64,000 bases of DNA from Acetivibrio clariflavus DSM 19732 (GCF_000237085.1 NC_016627.1:3410118-3474117); one strand, 5' to 3'. Shown: positions 41,097 through 51,056, counted from the first letter of the stretch. Translations and numbers: made by a program. Notes: generated by a model not told the origin, from the letters alone.

Positions 41097-41339
41097 ATTT
41101 TCACTATGGGGAATTTTCGATTGAAATATTGGGGAATTTTCACTTGACAAAAACACCTGCTCAATCCAGCTTAATTCTCTAAGCTGGTTAAATTGTTTCT
41201 TGCTTAAAGTAGTCTGTTCTTTTAGGTCAAATTCATCAAGAGTTTTATATTCAGGAAACTCAGCATGTTTTAATCTCCTTGTACAATTAATATTGTATTA
41301 AATCAGTGACCGAAGCCACTGTTCGACCCATTAAAATTC

Positions 41340-41680
41340 ATTGTTAACATAACACTTCAAACTTCATTCTTTTCTAAACATCAAGCACATCATCCGGCTT
41401 CACATCTTAGCCATTTTGCCAGCAACTGTTGGCCTGAACCTTGACAATCATGTATAATATCTTCCGGACTTGGAAGGTGAGTGTTTCACCTCCTGGGACG
41501 GACCTTAGCGGGCCGATTACCCGTAAGAAAGAGTATTTATCCATTCCGGTAAGTCTACATGATTTGGCTGGTTGAGGCCAGCTCTTTGGCTGGTTCCTCG
41601 TGTCACATGCAAGGTTGTTTGCTTACATGGGAAGGAATGGAGGCTTTTAAGTCCATTAATCTTAAAAAGGAGGCATTTTA
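41340..41680 (+). ncRNA. Candidate IS110 bridge RNA region (left-end non-coding part)
   Basis: About 300 bp of structured non-coding DNA directly precedes the IS110 transposase. It is richer in GC than its neighbours and has several hairpins (GGTGAGTGTTTCACC; GGCTGG...CCAGC pairs near 41568-41600). In IS110-group elements this region is transcribed into the bridge RNA whose two loops specify target and donor. Loop assignments were not attempted. Confidence 0.5.
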
Positions 41681-42970
41681 ATGAATTTCAGACCCATTGC
41701 AGGAATTGATGTGGGTAAGTTCTTCAGTGAAATGGCGATTCTTTCTCCTACCAATGAAGTGGTTGCCCGCATGAAGATTCACCATGATTCCAATACCGAC
41801 GTTGAAAGAGCCGTTGAATTGCTTAATAAAACGGAAAAAGATTTTGCTTCAAGGCCTTTCATAGTCATGGAATCCACCGGGCACTATCACAAAATCCTTT
41901 TCCATTCACTTTGTAAAGCTGGATTTGAGGTTTCGGTAACAAACCCCATCCAAACTGATTCTATCAAAAATATTGGAATCAGAAAAGTGAAAAATGATAA
42001 AGTGGATGCCCGGAAAATTGCCCTACTCTATAGATTTCAGGAACTTAAGTCAACCAACATCCCCAATGAGGATATTGAGTGCCTAAGGAGCCTATGTCGC
42101 CAGTACTACAAACTGAGTGATGAGCTTACCGCCTACAAAAACAGGCTTACCGGTATTGTTGACCAACTCATGCTTAACTTCAAGGATGTCTTCTCCAATA
42201 TATTTTCAAAGGCTGCTATGGCTGTCCTGGAGGAGTATCCTACTCCTGCCCATATTCTTAAGGCTGACAGGAACAAGCTGATTTCACTGATTCAGAAGAA
42301 ATCCCGCAAAAGTCTCAAATGGTCAACTGCCAAGTATGAGCTTCTGGTCTCCAAGGCCAGAGATTTTGCACCTCTGAGCATTCATAATGCCTCAAATGTT
42401 ATTATGCTGGGCGTATATATCTCCATGATCAAAACCTTGGAAGAAAGCCTGGAGAAAGTCCTTAAGTCCATTCGTCTACTGATTGCTGAAGATATGGCGA
42501 AGGATATGCCCATGCTGGCATTGACGCTTGAACTTTTGCAGAGCCTGCCAGGTATAGGCCTTCTCTCTGCTGCTACTATTCTTGCGGAGATTGGAGACTT
42601 TTCAGCCTTTAAAAAGCCAGGCAAGCTGGTTGCTTATTTCGGCGTTGACCCCTCTGTCATGCAGTCCGGAGAGTTTACCGGCACACGGAACAAGATGTCT
42701 AAGAGAGGTTCAAGGCTGCTTCGCAGGGTGCTTTTCACAATTGCTCTTGCTAATATCCGTACCAAGCGGGATAAGACAGCTTGCAACCCTGTGCTGCTGG
42801 AGTTCTACCAACAAAAATGCCAGAGTAAGCCTAAGAAAGTAGCTTTGGGAGCTGTTATGCGCAAGCTTGTTTGTATCATCTTTGCTGTCCTAAGGGATAG
42901 GAAACCTTACCAGTTACGCAGCCCCCAGGAACACGCTCAAATGCTTGCAGCAAAGCATACAGCAGCTTGA
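41681..42970 (+). CDS. IS110-family recombinase (DEDD transposase)
   Basis: A 429-residue protein. The RuvC-like domain starts with AGIDVGKFFSEM (first Asp) and continues through VMESTGHYHK (Glu) and KNDKVDARKIA (Asp). The C-terminal Tnp domain has LQSLPGIGLLSAATILAEIG (HhH-like) and GTRNKMSKRGSRLLRR with the catalytic Ser region. IS110 enzymes recombine without hydrolysing ends and use an element-encoded RNA guide. AAAAAGGAGGC gives a strong ribosome-binding site. Confidence 0.93.
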   Translation: MNFRPIAGIDVGKFFSEMAILSPTNEVVARMKIHHDSNTDVERAVELLNKTEKDFASRPFIVMESTGHYHKILFHSLCKAGFEVSVTNPIQTDSIKNIGIRKVKNDKVDARKIALLYRFQELKSTNIPNEDIECLRSLCRQYYKLSDELTAYKNRLTGIVDQLMLNFKDVFSNIFSKAAMAVLEEYPTPAHILKADRNKLISLIQKKSRKSLKWSTAKYELLVSKARDFAPLSIHNASNVIMLGVYISMIKTLEESLEKVLKSIRLLIAEDMAKDMPMLALTLELLQSLPGIGLLSAATILAEIGDFSAFKKPGKLVAYFGVDPSVMQSGEFTGTRNKMSKRGSRLLRRVLFTIALANIRTKRDKTACNPVLLEFYQQKCQSKPKKVALGAVMRKLVCIIFAVLRDRKPYQLRSPQEHAQMLAAKHTAA

Positions 42971-43211
42971 TAGTACTGTACTTGATGTTCAGTTTTCAAA
43001 GAGCAACTTGCTATTTTAGACCAGCTATTTTATGTCTACCTCACCTAGGTGGTCTTGTTGTCATGCGTTTCATTAACGTCAGGAGCCTAAAAAAATTTCT
43101 CAAAATTTTTATTATAAACTCTTGACTTTAATTAGCTGGTCTTTCTAAAATATTTTGTTGAGCAAAATATTCTTTAATAAATATTTCAATAAATAGGAGC
43201 GACGTTATTTT
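42971..43211. other. IS110 right-end non-coding DNA and downstream spacer
   Basis: 240 bp without a gene. Inverted sequences TTAGACCAGCT (about 43015) and AGCTGGTCTTTCTAA (about 43133) could fold into a large stem. The exact IS110 right boundary is not visible. Confidence 0.3.
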
Positions 43212-44394
43212 TTACCTTTTTCTAGCTAAGAAGTTTTCACATACGTCCACAACAACCTCATCAAAAAGTAAGGTAAAATCATCACAAAATACTTTATTTA
43301 TGTCATTATTAAGGACTCTTGCCTGTGCAGAGCATCCTCCTCCACAAAAAAACATGTATTTACATTTATTGCAATCATCAATTTTGTCTACTGTTCTTTC
43401 TTTCCATATATTATGTTGAGCATTTAGCACAAATTCGCCTGTTTCATTATTTACTGTACCAATTTTGCACTCCTCTTCAGCCAAAACATCCCAACAAGGG
43501 TATATATCACCGAAGGGGTCAATTGTATACATACCTGAATTTGCTCCACAAAATCCAGATTGTAATGGCGCAAAAGAATTATTTTCTAACATATACTTTA
43601 TTCTCATAGCAACACCGTTATAAATACTGTTAAATCTAAATCTTTCAATGTCTGTACCTACATACTCAGCTAATTGTCTCATAAGCTCAACATCTGAAAG
43701 AGCATTGCCAAAATCCTCTTCATAACATTTGAGTGTTGTCTTAAAATAATAACTAAAGTTTTCTTTATCAACCCAACCTTCTTTTTTATATTCATCTATT
43801 AAAGCTTTAATGGCATCCTTATTCTTTTTATTAACATTTGTTCTTAATGTTATATTAATTCCGTTTTCCAATGCTAAGGTAATATTTGATTTTATTTTGT
43901 CATATGTTCCTTTGCCACCTACTAAAAACCTTCTTTTATCATGCTCTTCCCCAATACCATCAAGAGTAATCTGAACTTTTTCAAATTTGTATTCTTTTAT
44001 TAAATCAATATATTTGTCCAAACCATAGCCATTAGAAATACAACTAATCGGAATTTCATTTTCTCTACATTTTTTGCATATATAATCTACAATATCTTTA
44101 TTACTTTCAAGTAGTGGTTCGCCTCCAAATAAGTAAACGCCACTTATTTTCATTTTTTGCTCCTTAAACTTATTTAGCTGCTTAAAAACTGCATCAACAG
44201 TTTCTTTCGAAATTTTTTTGTTTAGAAATTCTGCACCTTTTTTGAATAAATTTTGTTCGAAACAATATTCGCATCTAAAATTACAATTATATGTAGGAAT
44301 TATTGTAATACATATATTTTTTCTGCTGACAGTATTCAAAGTGTGACTAACCTTCTTTATAAGTTCATACTCTTCTTCTTTAGTTAACTTAGTA

Positions 44395-45933
44395 AATCAA
44401 CTTTCGCACGTGAATAATGTGCACTGAACATTGAAAAATCAATAGATTTGGGCAATAAAAAAATACAAGAACCCCCTTCTATGTGATATAATAGAAGTAT
44501 CCAAACCCTATTAAATCGACAATTTGGAGGTTCTTGAACATGTCTATTGTATCACAGAAGGTTAAGGAAGAAAATAGATTTTCTTTGACAGTTGATAACT
44601 TTTTCAAAATGTTTTCTGTAGGCTATCTGTTAAAAAAGTCAAACGCATATAAAGATAAAGGTATTCCTTGTCTTACGGTATTCAAAGTACTGTTTGAACT
44701 TGTTTTTACAGGCAAAAATCTGTTTATGAACTATAAAGCAGAAAGCTTTGATATACCATTTGCAAGGGATGTGGTCTACAGATTCTTAAATTCCATACAT
44801 ATCAACTGGCAAAGATTTTTATATTTGCTTTCTGCAAAGGTCATAAATCATCATATCGATAGATTAACGTCAGATGAACGGGTTGATGCCTTTGTAATTG
44901 ACGATTCCTTCTACAGTAGGACAAGAAGCAAGTCAGTTGAGCTTTTAAGTTGGGTCAAAGATCATGCTGACGGCAATAAGAATAAAAAAGGCTTTCGTAT
45001 GCTTACACTTGGTTGGACAGACGGTAATTCATTTATTCCTGTGGCCTTCAACCTTTTAAGTTCAACAAATCCAAGGGTTTGCATTAATCCAGCGAAAAAT
45101 ACTATAGATAAAAGAACCGTTGGTTTTAAACGCCGACAGAATGCCTTAGCCACTTCACCGGAATCTGCTCTGTCTATGCTGGAACAAGCAGTTGCTACCG
45201 GTATTAAAGCAAAATATGTTTTATTTGACAGTTGGTTCTCCTTTCCGGCTACTATTATCAAAATTTGTAAGATGAATCTTAATGTGATAGCTATGGTAAA
45301 GGATACTCCCAAGATTTACTATAACTTCAATGGTGAAAAAAAATCATTGAGAGAGATATACCGAACTGTCAGGAAACGTAGAGGAAGATCAAAATACCTT
45401 GCTTCAGTTATGGTAGAATTACACGATAAAGAAGGAAACCACATTCCAGCAAAAATTGTCTTTGTCCGTGACCGAAGAAACAAGAGTAAATGGCTAGCTC
45501 TCATATCTACAGATACTAGTCTTCCCGAAACAGAGATAATCAGGATATACGGAAAACGCTGGGACATAGAGGTATTCTTCAAGATGTGTAAGTCATACCT
45601 TAAGCTGGCTAAGGAATTTCAAGGTCGTTCTTATGATATGATGGTTGCCCATACAACTATTGTTTTTTCAAGGTACATTATGTTAGCGGTTGAGAACCGC
45701 AATAATACTGATTTACGCACTATTGGTACTTTGTTCTACTATTGCTGCGATGAACTTGAGGACATTAAATTCCATGAGGCACTGCAGCTTATAATAGAGG
45801 CTTTAAAAACTACTTTACAGGAAAAACTGCTTTTGACAAAGGAAACAGTCAACGAGTTTCTCAACTACTTTGTCACTTGTTTGCCTGTTCATATCAAGGC
45901 AAAGCTATCAGTTGTTTCCTGCGAAAGTTGATT
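44395..45933 (+). mobile_element. IS4-family insertion sequence with 5-bp target duplication
   Basis: A 1539-bp element with inverted ends AATCAACTTTCGCA / TGCGAAAGTTGATT and flanking TAGTA at 44390-44394 and 45934-45938. It carries one transposase and interrupts the radical SAM gene. The perfect TSD and intact transposase suggest recent insertion. Confidence 0.92.
44534..45931 (+). CDS. IS4-family DDE transposase
   Basis: A 465-residue protein. First Asp in DAFVIDDSFYSR, second in YVLFDSWFSFPA, and Glu in YGKRWDIEVFFKMCKSYL (the YREK-like IS4 signature). Its stop codon lies inside the right inverted repeat. Preceded by GGAGGTTCTTGAAC as ribosome-binding region. Confidence 0.92.
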   Translation: MNMSIVSQKVKEENRFSLTVDNFFKMFSVGYLLKKSNAYKDKGIPCLTVFKVLFELVFTGKNLFMNYKAESFDIPFARDVVYRFLNSIHINWQRFLYLLSAKVINHHIDRLTSDERVDAFVIDDSFYSRTRSKSVELLSWVKDHADGNKNKKGFRMLTLGWTDGNSFIPVAFNLLSSTNPRVCINPAKNTIDKRTVGFKRRQNALATSPESALSMLEQAVATGIKAKYVLFDSWFSFPATIIKICKMNLNVIAMVKDTPKIYYNFNGEKKSLREIYRTVRKRRGRSKYLASVMVELHDKEGNHIPAKIVFVRDRRNKSKWLALISTDTSLPETEIIRIYGKRWDIEVFFKMCKSYLKLAKEFQGRSYDMMVAHTTIVFSRYIMLAVENRNNTDLRTIGTLFYYCCDELEDIKFHEALQLIIEALKTTLQEKLLLTKETVNEFLNYFVTCLPVHIKAKLSVVSCES

Positions 45934-46309
45934 TAGTAATATATCCTCTTTTTTCTAGTATCTCTATATTCTCCTTACTTAAGGAATTTAAGGCTTCCTT
46001 ATCCTTCTCAGCCTTTTTCAGAATTTCAACTATTGAATCATCTACTACATCAAATGATCCTCTTATTCCTTGAATAATAAGATTCTTATCCGGCTCTTTT
46101 TTCATTTTTAAATAAATATTATACTCACTTACTCTGTACATACTTATCCCCCATTTTCTATAATTCCTCAATTTTTGTAAATTGCTTTAGCTCCTGAAAT
46201 TAAAGAACCTCAGCACTATATTCTATTGCACCCTCTTGAGTAAAGCGAAATATCGGTAAATAGATACAATTCAAGAACGGAAAACTCTTTAAATATTTGC
46301 TAAGTATCG

Positions 46310-47933
46310 GATAGTGTCTTGTCAAGTGGTGTAAATTGTTTTCTACTATGTTTCTTTAATTTCCGCTAATGTGGTTGTCAAGGGCCCAAACCGGGCTTTT
46401 CCTTGACAACCACATTCCGCCATGCTCTCTTTATTGTGCCGAGGGATGAGGGGAAGAAGCAAGCTACATTTACCTCATCCTCCGCAATTTTCCAGTGTAG
46501 CATGGCGGACACTGCCTAAGGCCATTTAAGTGTAGTAAAAATAGCCTCGGGATTCAGCTAAAAAAGCAAGCTAACTTTATTTGTGCAATAATGCCTCTGG
46601 GGCCAAACTATATGTCCCAATTGCAGGCTTTACCAACTTATTCATTGATTCTTTACTAAAGTACCTTCGACCAATTTGCCATTCCTCGTGCTGCTCTATT
46701 AATATTGACCCAACCAATCTTATTACTGATTCACGATTTGGAAATATACTTACCACGTCAGTTCTTCGCCGTATTTCCCTGTTTAGTCTTTCTAATGGAT
46801 TCGTGGAATGTAGCTGTGCCCAATGTTCTCGCGGAAACTCCATATACTGCAACACATTCTCACATCCATTTTCCAAGACTTCCATTGCTTTCGGAAATCT
46901 TCCCTTTAACTGTTCTACAACTGTATATAATTGATTCTTAGCTGTTTTCTGGTCCGGTGCTGCAAATACTGTTCTTACTATTGCTGATACCATACCTTGC
47001 TGTTTCCGTGGCACCTGACTTAATACATTCCTCATAAAATGCACTCGACACCTTTGCCACGAACAACCTACTAAAACTTCTGAAATCGCCTTTTTTAACC
47101 CTTCGTGAGAATCACTAATAACAAGTTGGACTCCATGTAATCCACGATTTACAAGTCGGCGTAAAAACTCTGTCCAGAATGGCCCGCTTTCTGTAAGTCC
47201 AACATCAAAACCCAAAATCTCACGTTCACCATTTTCATTAACACCTACTGCTACAACCAATGCCATGTTTTCTACATGTCCACCTTCCCGTACTTTTGGA
47301 AATGTTGCATCCAACCACAAATATGGATATTTAATTGTTAATTTACGGTTTACAAATTGAGTAACATATTCATCAAGTTCTTGGCTTATGCGTGATACTT
47401 TACTTTTATCAATACCTTCCATACCAAGTGCCTGAACTAATTCATCCACTTTTCGGGTGCTTATACCATGGACATATGCTTCCTGAACAACATTAACAAG
47501 TGCTTTTTCCCACATACGCCTAGGCTCTAGAAAACTTGGGAAATAGGTTCCCTCACGAAGTTTAGGTATTTTTAAATCAATGGTACCAAGACGGGTATTA
47601 TATGGTCTGATTCTGACACCATTCCTTTGATTATTTCTTTCTTCTGTACGTTCATACTTATCTGCACCAATTTTTGCAGTCACTTCAGCTTCCATCAACT
47701 TATTTAGTATTAAAGCCATCAGATCTCTCATGAAATCTCCATCTTTTACATGTCCATAATACTTGAAAATTTCTTCGATTAGTGGCATTATATCTTTTGT
47801 AGCCATGATATGACCTCCTCTACTTTTGTTTGGCTAACATAGTAGAAAACCATATCGTGGCTTTATTTTCAAGGGACAATATTTTCCAGTAATTTTAAGT
47901 CATCAATTTTACACTACTACTTAAGACTATAAC
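46310..47933 (-). mobile_element. IS256-family insertion sequence with 8-bp target duplication
   Basis: A 1624-bp element with imperfect inverted ends (GATAGTGTCTTGTCAAGTG and GTTATAGTCTTAAGTAGTAG read inward) and flanking AAGTATCG at 46302-46309 and 47934-47941. One transposase on the minus strand. Confidence 0.9.
46577..47806 (-). CDS. IS256-family mutator-type transposase
   Basis: A 409-residue transposase. First Asp in PYLWLDATFPKVREGG, second in VQLVISDSHEGLKKA, third (Glu) in LERLNREIRRRTDVV; CRVHFMRNVL is the family C/H motif. Full length. Confidence 0.94.
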   Translation of the reverse strand: MATKDIMPLIEEIFKYYGHVKDGDFMRDLMALILNKLMEAEVTAKIGADKYERTEERNNQRNGVRIRPYNTRLGTIDLKIPKLREGTYFPSFLEPRRMWEKALVNVVQEAYVHGISTRKVDELVQALGMEGIDKSKVSRISQELDEYVTQFVNRKLTIKYPYLWLDATFPKVREGGHVENMALVVAVGVNENGEREILGFDVGLTESGPFWTEFLRRLVNRGLHGVQLVISDSHEGLKKAISEVLVGCSWQRCRVHFMRNVLSQVPRKQQGMVSAIVRTVFAAPDQKTAKNQLYTVVEQLKGRFPKAMEVLENGCENVLQYMEFPREHWAQLHSTNPLERLNREIRRRTDVVSIFPNRESVIRLVGSILIEQHEEWQIGRRYFSKESMNKLVKPAIGTYSLAPEALLHK

Positions 47934-48101
47934 AAGTATCGTAATATATGGCCTTAAATATCTCAAGAGTTTTAAATATTTTTTAGGAAGGAAAGCAAGA
48001 AAACACCTAAATTGCTCTTTATAATTATTTGCTAGCAATTCTGGATATTCACAAGATCCATACTCCCCTGCCAGCAATGGTTTTTCCATTTCTAATAACG
48101 A

Positions 48102-48994
48102 CAGATAAGCTTTTATCTAAAAAGTTGCACCCCCTAAAAAGGTTAAATCACCACACGTTTATTACCAAATCGTCTCAACTTATTATAACTCTATAAAACT
48201 TTGAATCATGAGATATCTATTAATATTGAACCATGAGATATCTATTGATGTTCTTCAATTTATAGCCACTAATATATTTGTAAGTTGACAAGAATTGCTT
48301 GATTCAATTCAAATTATAATCTTGAAATATCAAATTATATAAATCAATCATAAAATTTATATGTAATGCCTTACATGCTGCTATAAAATATTTTTAAGTT
48401 ACCTAGACTAATAATCTATTTTTCTTTTGTAATTCTCTCCCCTATTTTCTTTATAGATGTAATTTAGCTATTACCATCCTTGTGTCCTCAGATTGACGTT
48501 TTTCGACATTTATGTTATAAGTTTTTAATTTTTGTTTTATTTTCACTTATTAAGTATACAATAACAAAATTAAGAATACAAGTACCTTCTTTATTTTAAT
48601 ATTACATATTTGTAAATTTTTAAATTAATTCTTAAAATTTTTAACAATATGAATTCACTGAAAGCTTTTAAAATCAATAATTTCAAGCTAAAAACATCTT
48701 ATTTAACAGAAGATATGATATTATGTTTTTAGCTAAAAATTATTCTAAAAAAAGGGGATAAAGAACGTAACCCCATTCCATTAGCAAAATAGGATTAGCA
48801 CTTAATAGACAAGGTATTCCTATCTCATACAGGCTTTTTGAAGGTAATTCTCACACTTTTAAAACTTTTATGTCATTTTTTAAAGAAATAAAAAACATTA
48901 TGATTTATATCGCATCATTTTTTCTGGCAAAGGATTAAATAGCAGTTATAACATAGTCATTAACATTGCATTTAGTAATAGATACATATAGTCA
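48102..48994. other. AT-rich region with a tandem repeat and an inverted repeat
   Basis: No gene is visible. A 25-bp unit (TTGAATCATGAGATATCTAT...) occurs twice in direct tandem at 48201-48225 and 48226-48250 with few differences. AGCTAAAAACAT (48686-48697) and ATGTTTTTAGCT (48723-48734) form a hairpin that could be a terminator. Confidence 0.4.
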
Positions 48995-49213
48995 GTTATA
49001 GTCTTAAGTAGTTGTATAAAATTGGTGTATTGAAATTATTTGAAATTTTTCAAAAATAAAGCTATTATATGTTTTTCTACTATATTAAGCAAAAAACTAG
49101 AGAAAGTCATATCGTGGCTACAAAAGATATAATGACGTCAATCGAAGAAATTTTCAAGCATTATCGATATGTAAAAGATTGAGATTTCATGAGAGAGCTG
49201 ATGGCATTAAGGG
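48995..49213 (+). mobile_element. Truncated IS256 remnant
   Basis: Begins with GTTATAGTCTTAAGTAGTTG, the right-end repeat of the intact IS256 at 46310-47933. It continues with the transposase N-terminus (GTG at 49114; ATKDIMTSIEEIFKHYRYVKD), broken by TGA at 49180-49182 and cut at about 49213 by the next IS. Confidence 0.85.
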
Positions 49214-50789
49214 AATGTAAGTAATTTTGTGTATCATAATTTATGTAATCCTTCTTTAGCAAGTAAATTTTAGTTGACAAGGTTTACAGAATATTGTTTT
49301 TTATTGCCTTTTCATTATATATTATTGCCGGATTTGTTAAGTTTTATACATAAACTTGATTAAATCTGGCAATAATCATTTATAATGGTCAGTATTAGCC
49401 TTTTAAACCTATATTTTTAATTTTGTGAGGTCTAGCCCATCCGGCGATGAGGATGAGCCCTTGAGGGCGGTGGGGGTGAATGCTCTTAAATATACTCTTC
49501 CAGCCTACCTGGATATTGGATTACCAATTGGCTAAGTACTCTATCCCAGTTTTTGTAACGTTGTGTCCATTTTTTTACTACATTCATTGATGCTAAATAT
49601 AAAATCTTTTCTAGTGAACTGTCTGTTGGAAATATTGTTTTTGTTTTTGTGACCTTACGAAACTGACGATGTAGTCCTTCAATTATATTTGTAGTATAAA
49701 TTATTTTTCGTATTTCTTCTGGAAATTTGAAAAATGGACTTATAACATCCCAGTTATTTTCCCAACTACGTATTGCAAAAGGATATTCCTTTCCCCACTT
49801 TTCTTTAAGTTCATAAAGTTTTTCTAATGCTATTTCTTCATTAATAGCATGATATACTTCTTTGAAATCATTACTAAATGCTTTTAGGTCTTTGTATGGC
49901 ACATACTTAAAAGAATTTCTCAGCTGATGTATTATGCAACGCTGCACTTCAGATTTTGGATATGCAGCATTTATGGCTTCCTTAAGTCCGGTAAGTCCAT
50001 CAACACAAAAAATTAAAACATCCTGTACTCCTCTATTTTTAAGGTCATTCAGTACACCAAGCCAAAACTTTGAGGATTCATTGTCACCAATCCAGATCCC
50101 TAAAATATCCTTATATCCATCAATAGTAACACCTAGAACAACATAAGCTGCCCTGTTTATTATTCTTCCGTCGTCCTTAACTTTATAGTGTATTGCATCC
50201 ATAAAAACAAAAGAGTATATAGGTTCAAGAGGTCTTTGTTGCCATTCCTTAATCTCTGGAGCAATTCTATCAGTAATCTTACTAACCATCTCTGCTGATA
50301 GGCTAAAACCATAAAGTTCTTCAATTTGTTGACTGATATCCCTTGTAGACATTCCTCTTGCATATAAAGCTATAACTTTTTCTTCAATTCCAGAAACATT
50401 ACGTTGATATTTAGGAATAATTTTAGGTTGAAATTCGCCTTTACGATCTCTTGGTACTTGTATATCAATTTCTCCAAACTCACTTTTTATTTTTTTAGGC
50501 GTATAACCGTTACGACTATTATCAGTTTTTTTATTTTCTACATCATCTTTAGCATATCCTAATTTTGCTTCAAGTTCTGCTTCTAAAAGTTCTTGTATTA
50601 TATCTTTAAAAATGTCTTTAAGATATTCATTAATATCAGATACACTTTGGAAATTATTTTCCCGAACTAATTGTTTGATTTGTTCTTTTGTTAACGTTGA
50701 CATAAAGTTCTCCTCCTTAGCTTTTATTATTATTAATCCTTGCCAAGAAGGAGAACATTCAATCATCTATACACAAATTTTTTTACATC
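49214..50789 (-). mobile_element. Second IS256-family insertion sequence
   Basis: Ends match as AATGTAAGTAATTTTGTGTA (left) and GATGTAAAAAAATTTGTGTA (right, inward). Flanks share no duplication: the left flank is an IS256 remnant and the right flank is the parR-like gene. A deletion or recombination after insertion is therefore likely. Confidence 0.8.
49486..50703 (-). CDS. IS256-family transposase (second type)
   Basis: From ATG 50703 (MSTLTKEQIKQL), chosen over an upstream ATG because of AAGGAGGAGAAC just before it; 405 residues. First Asp in SFVFMDAIHYKVKDDG, second in VLIFCVDGLTGLKEA, Glu in NIIEGLHRQFRKVTK; CIIHQLRNS is the family motif. It differs clearly from the transposase at 46577-47806. 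Confidence 0.93.
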   Translation of the reverse strand: MSTLTKEQIKQLVRENNFQSVSDINEYLKDIFKDIIQELLEAELEAKLGYAKDDVENKKTDNSRNGYTPKKIKSEFGEIDIQVPRDRKGEFQPKIIPKYQRNVSGIEEKVIALYARGMSTRDISQQIEELYGFSLSAEMVSKITDRIAPEIKEWQQRPLEPIYSFVFMDAIHYKVKDDGRIINRAAYVVLGVTIDGYKDILGIWIGDNESSKFWLGVLNDLKNRGVQDVLIFCVDGLTGLKEAINAAYPKSEVQRCIIHQLRNSFKYVPYKDLKAFSNDFKEVYHAINEEIALEKLYELKEKWGKEYPFAIRSWENNWDVISPFFKFPEEIRKIIYTTNIIEGLHRQFRKVTKTKTIFPTDSSLEKILYLASMNVVKKWTQRYKNWDRVLSQLVIQYPGRLEEYI

Positions 50790-51052
50790 CTCTCAGGTAG
50801 TTCATGTTGGTCACAACTATTATTTTCTTTCTCTTTGTTTTCTAGTATAATTTCTCCACATTCTTTTATTGCTTCTTTCACTACCTGTTTTATCATTTCC
50901 TCATCAAGACCTTTATCTCTTCCCCCTATATAACTTAACACCGCCTTAATTACATAATCTGTTTTGTACTTTTGTAAAGAAAGTATGTTATATACCCTAG
51001 CATCATCCTCCCTATCCATAGAAAATGAGAGGTTTATCCTTTTTGTTGCCAT
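50783..51052 (-). CDS. ParR-like partner of ParM, C-terminus truncated by an IS
   Basis: 89 codons; the last few (ERM and stop) come from the IS256 inverted repeat. The N-terminus (KRINLSFSMDREDDARVYNIL) and the basic/acidic helical body resemble small DNA-binding adaptors encoded after parM. It starts 4 bp after the parM stop, so it belongs to the same operon. Adaptor ParR proteins bind the centromere and the ParM filament; the filament-contacting tail is probably lost here. Confidence 0.6.
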   Translation of the reverse strand: MATKRINLSFSMDREDDARVYNILSLQKYKTDYVIKAVLSYIGGRDKGLDEEMIKQVVKEAIKECGEIILENKEKENNSCDQHELPERM

Positions 51053-51056
51053 AAAC

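Larger units (their letters stand above)
38780..41155 (+). mobile_element. IS21-family insertion sequence with 5-bp target duplication
   Basis: A 2376-bp element flanked by CCTGC on both sides (38775-38779 and 41156-41160). The termini match as TGCTTATGTTATTC and TGTTTTTGTCAAG (inward), and AAAATTCCCC repeats lie inside both ends. It carries istA (in two pieces) and istB on the plus strand and is inserted in the istB of an older IS21 relative. Confidence 0.9.
38320..41290 (-). pseudogene. istB: Old IS21-family istB gene, interrupted by another IS21 element
   Basis: The C-terminal part (38320-38779) contains Walker A LLGPTGVGKT and DLVIIDDLMF. The N-terminal part (RRLKHAEFPEYKTLDEFDL) lies on the far side of the inserted element, from 41156 to about 41290. 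Removing the insertion and one TSD copy joins WIEQ directly to GYNLILLGP in frame. The istA partner is absent and the N-terminus is ragged, so the host element was already damaged or was cut later by the neighbouring IS110. Confidence 0.85.
43212..46141 (-). pseudogene. Radical SAM/SPASM protein gene interrupted by an IS4 element
   Basis: The C-terminal piece (43212-44389) has the radical SAM motif CNFRCEYC, a glycine-rich YLFGGEPLL, and a SPASM region (CGANSG, DIYPCWD, CNKCKYMFFCGGGC) that binds extra FeS clusters, as in peptide-modifying maturases. The N-terminal piece (45934-46141; ATG after GGGGGA) encodes MYRVSEYNIYL to RGYIT. Removing the IS and one TAGTA copy joins RGYIT to KLTKEEEYELIKK in frame and yields 461 codons with no stop. 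The intact enzyme probably modified a ribosomal peptide, but no precursor is identified. Confidence 0.88.
46200..48089 (-). pseudogene. Small unidentified ORF interrupted by an IS256 element
   Basis: Removing the IS (46310-47933) and one copy of the 8-bp duplication joins 47934-48089 to 46200-46301 in frame. The result is an 85-residue product ending GAIEYSAEVL, whose stop lies 58 bp before the radical SAM start. The sequence (for example LLAGEYGSCEYPELLANNY) is coding-like but unrecognised. No strong ribosome-binding site is seen before the ATG, so it may be the tail of an older gene. Its position suggests a possible partner of the radical SAM gene, but that is inference. Confidence 0.5.

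Noticed and set aside
45908-46171. 87-residue peptide as RiPP precursor of the radical SAM enzyme
   Set aside because: The insertion boundaries show it is the enzyme's own N-terminus; the last residues come from the IS inverted repeat.
47895-48089. 64-residue ORF as a complete small gene
   Set aside because: Its last residues lie within the IS256 inverted repeat; the true frame continues beyond the IS to 46200.
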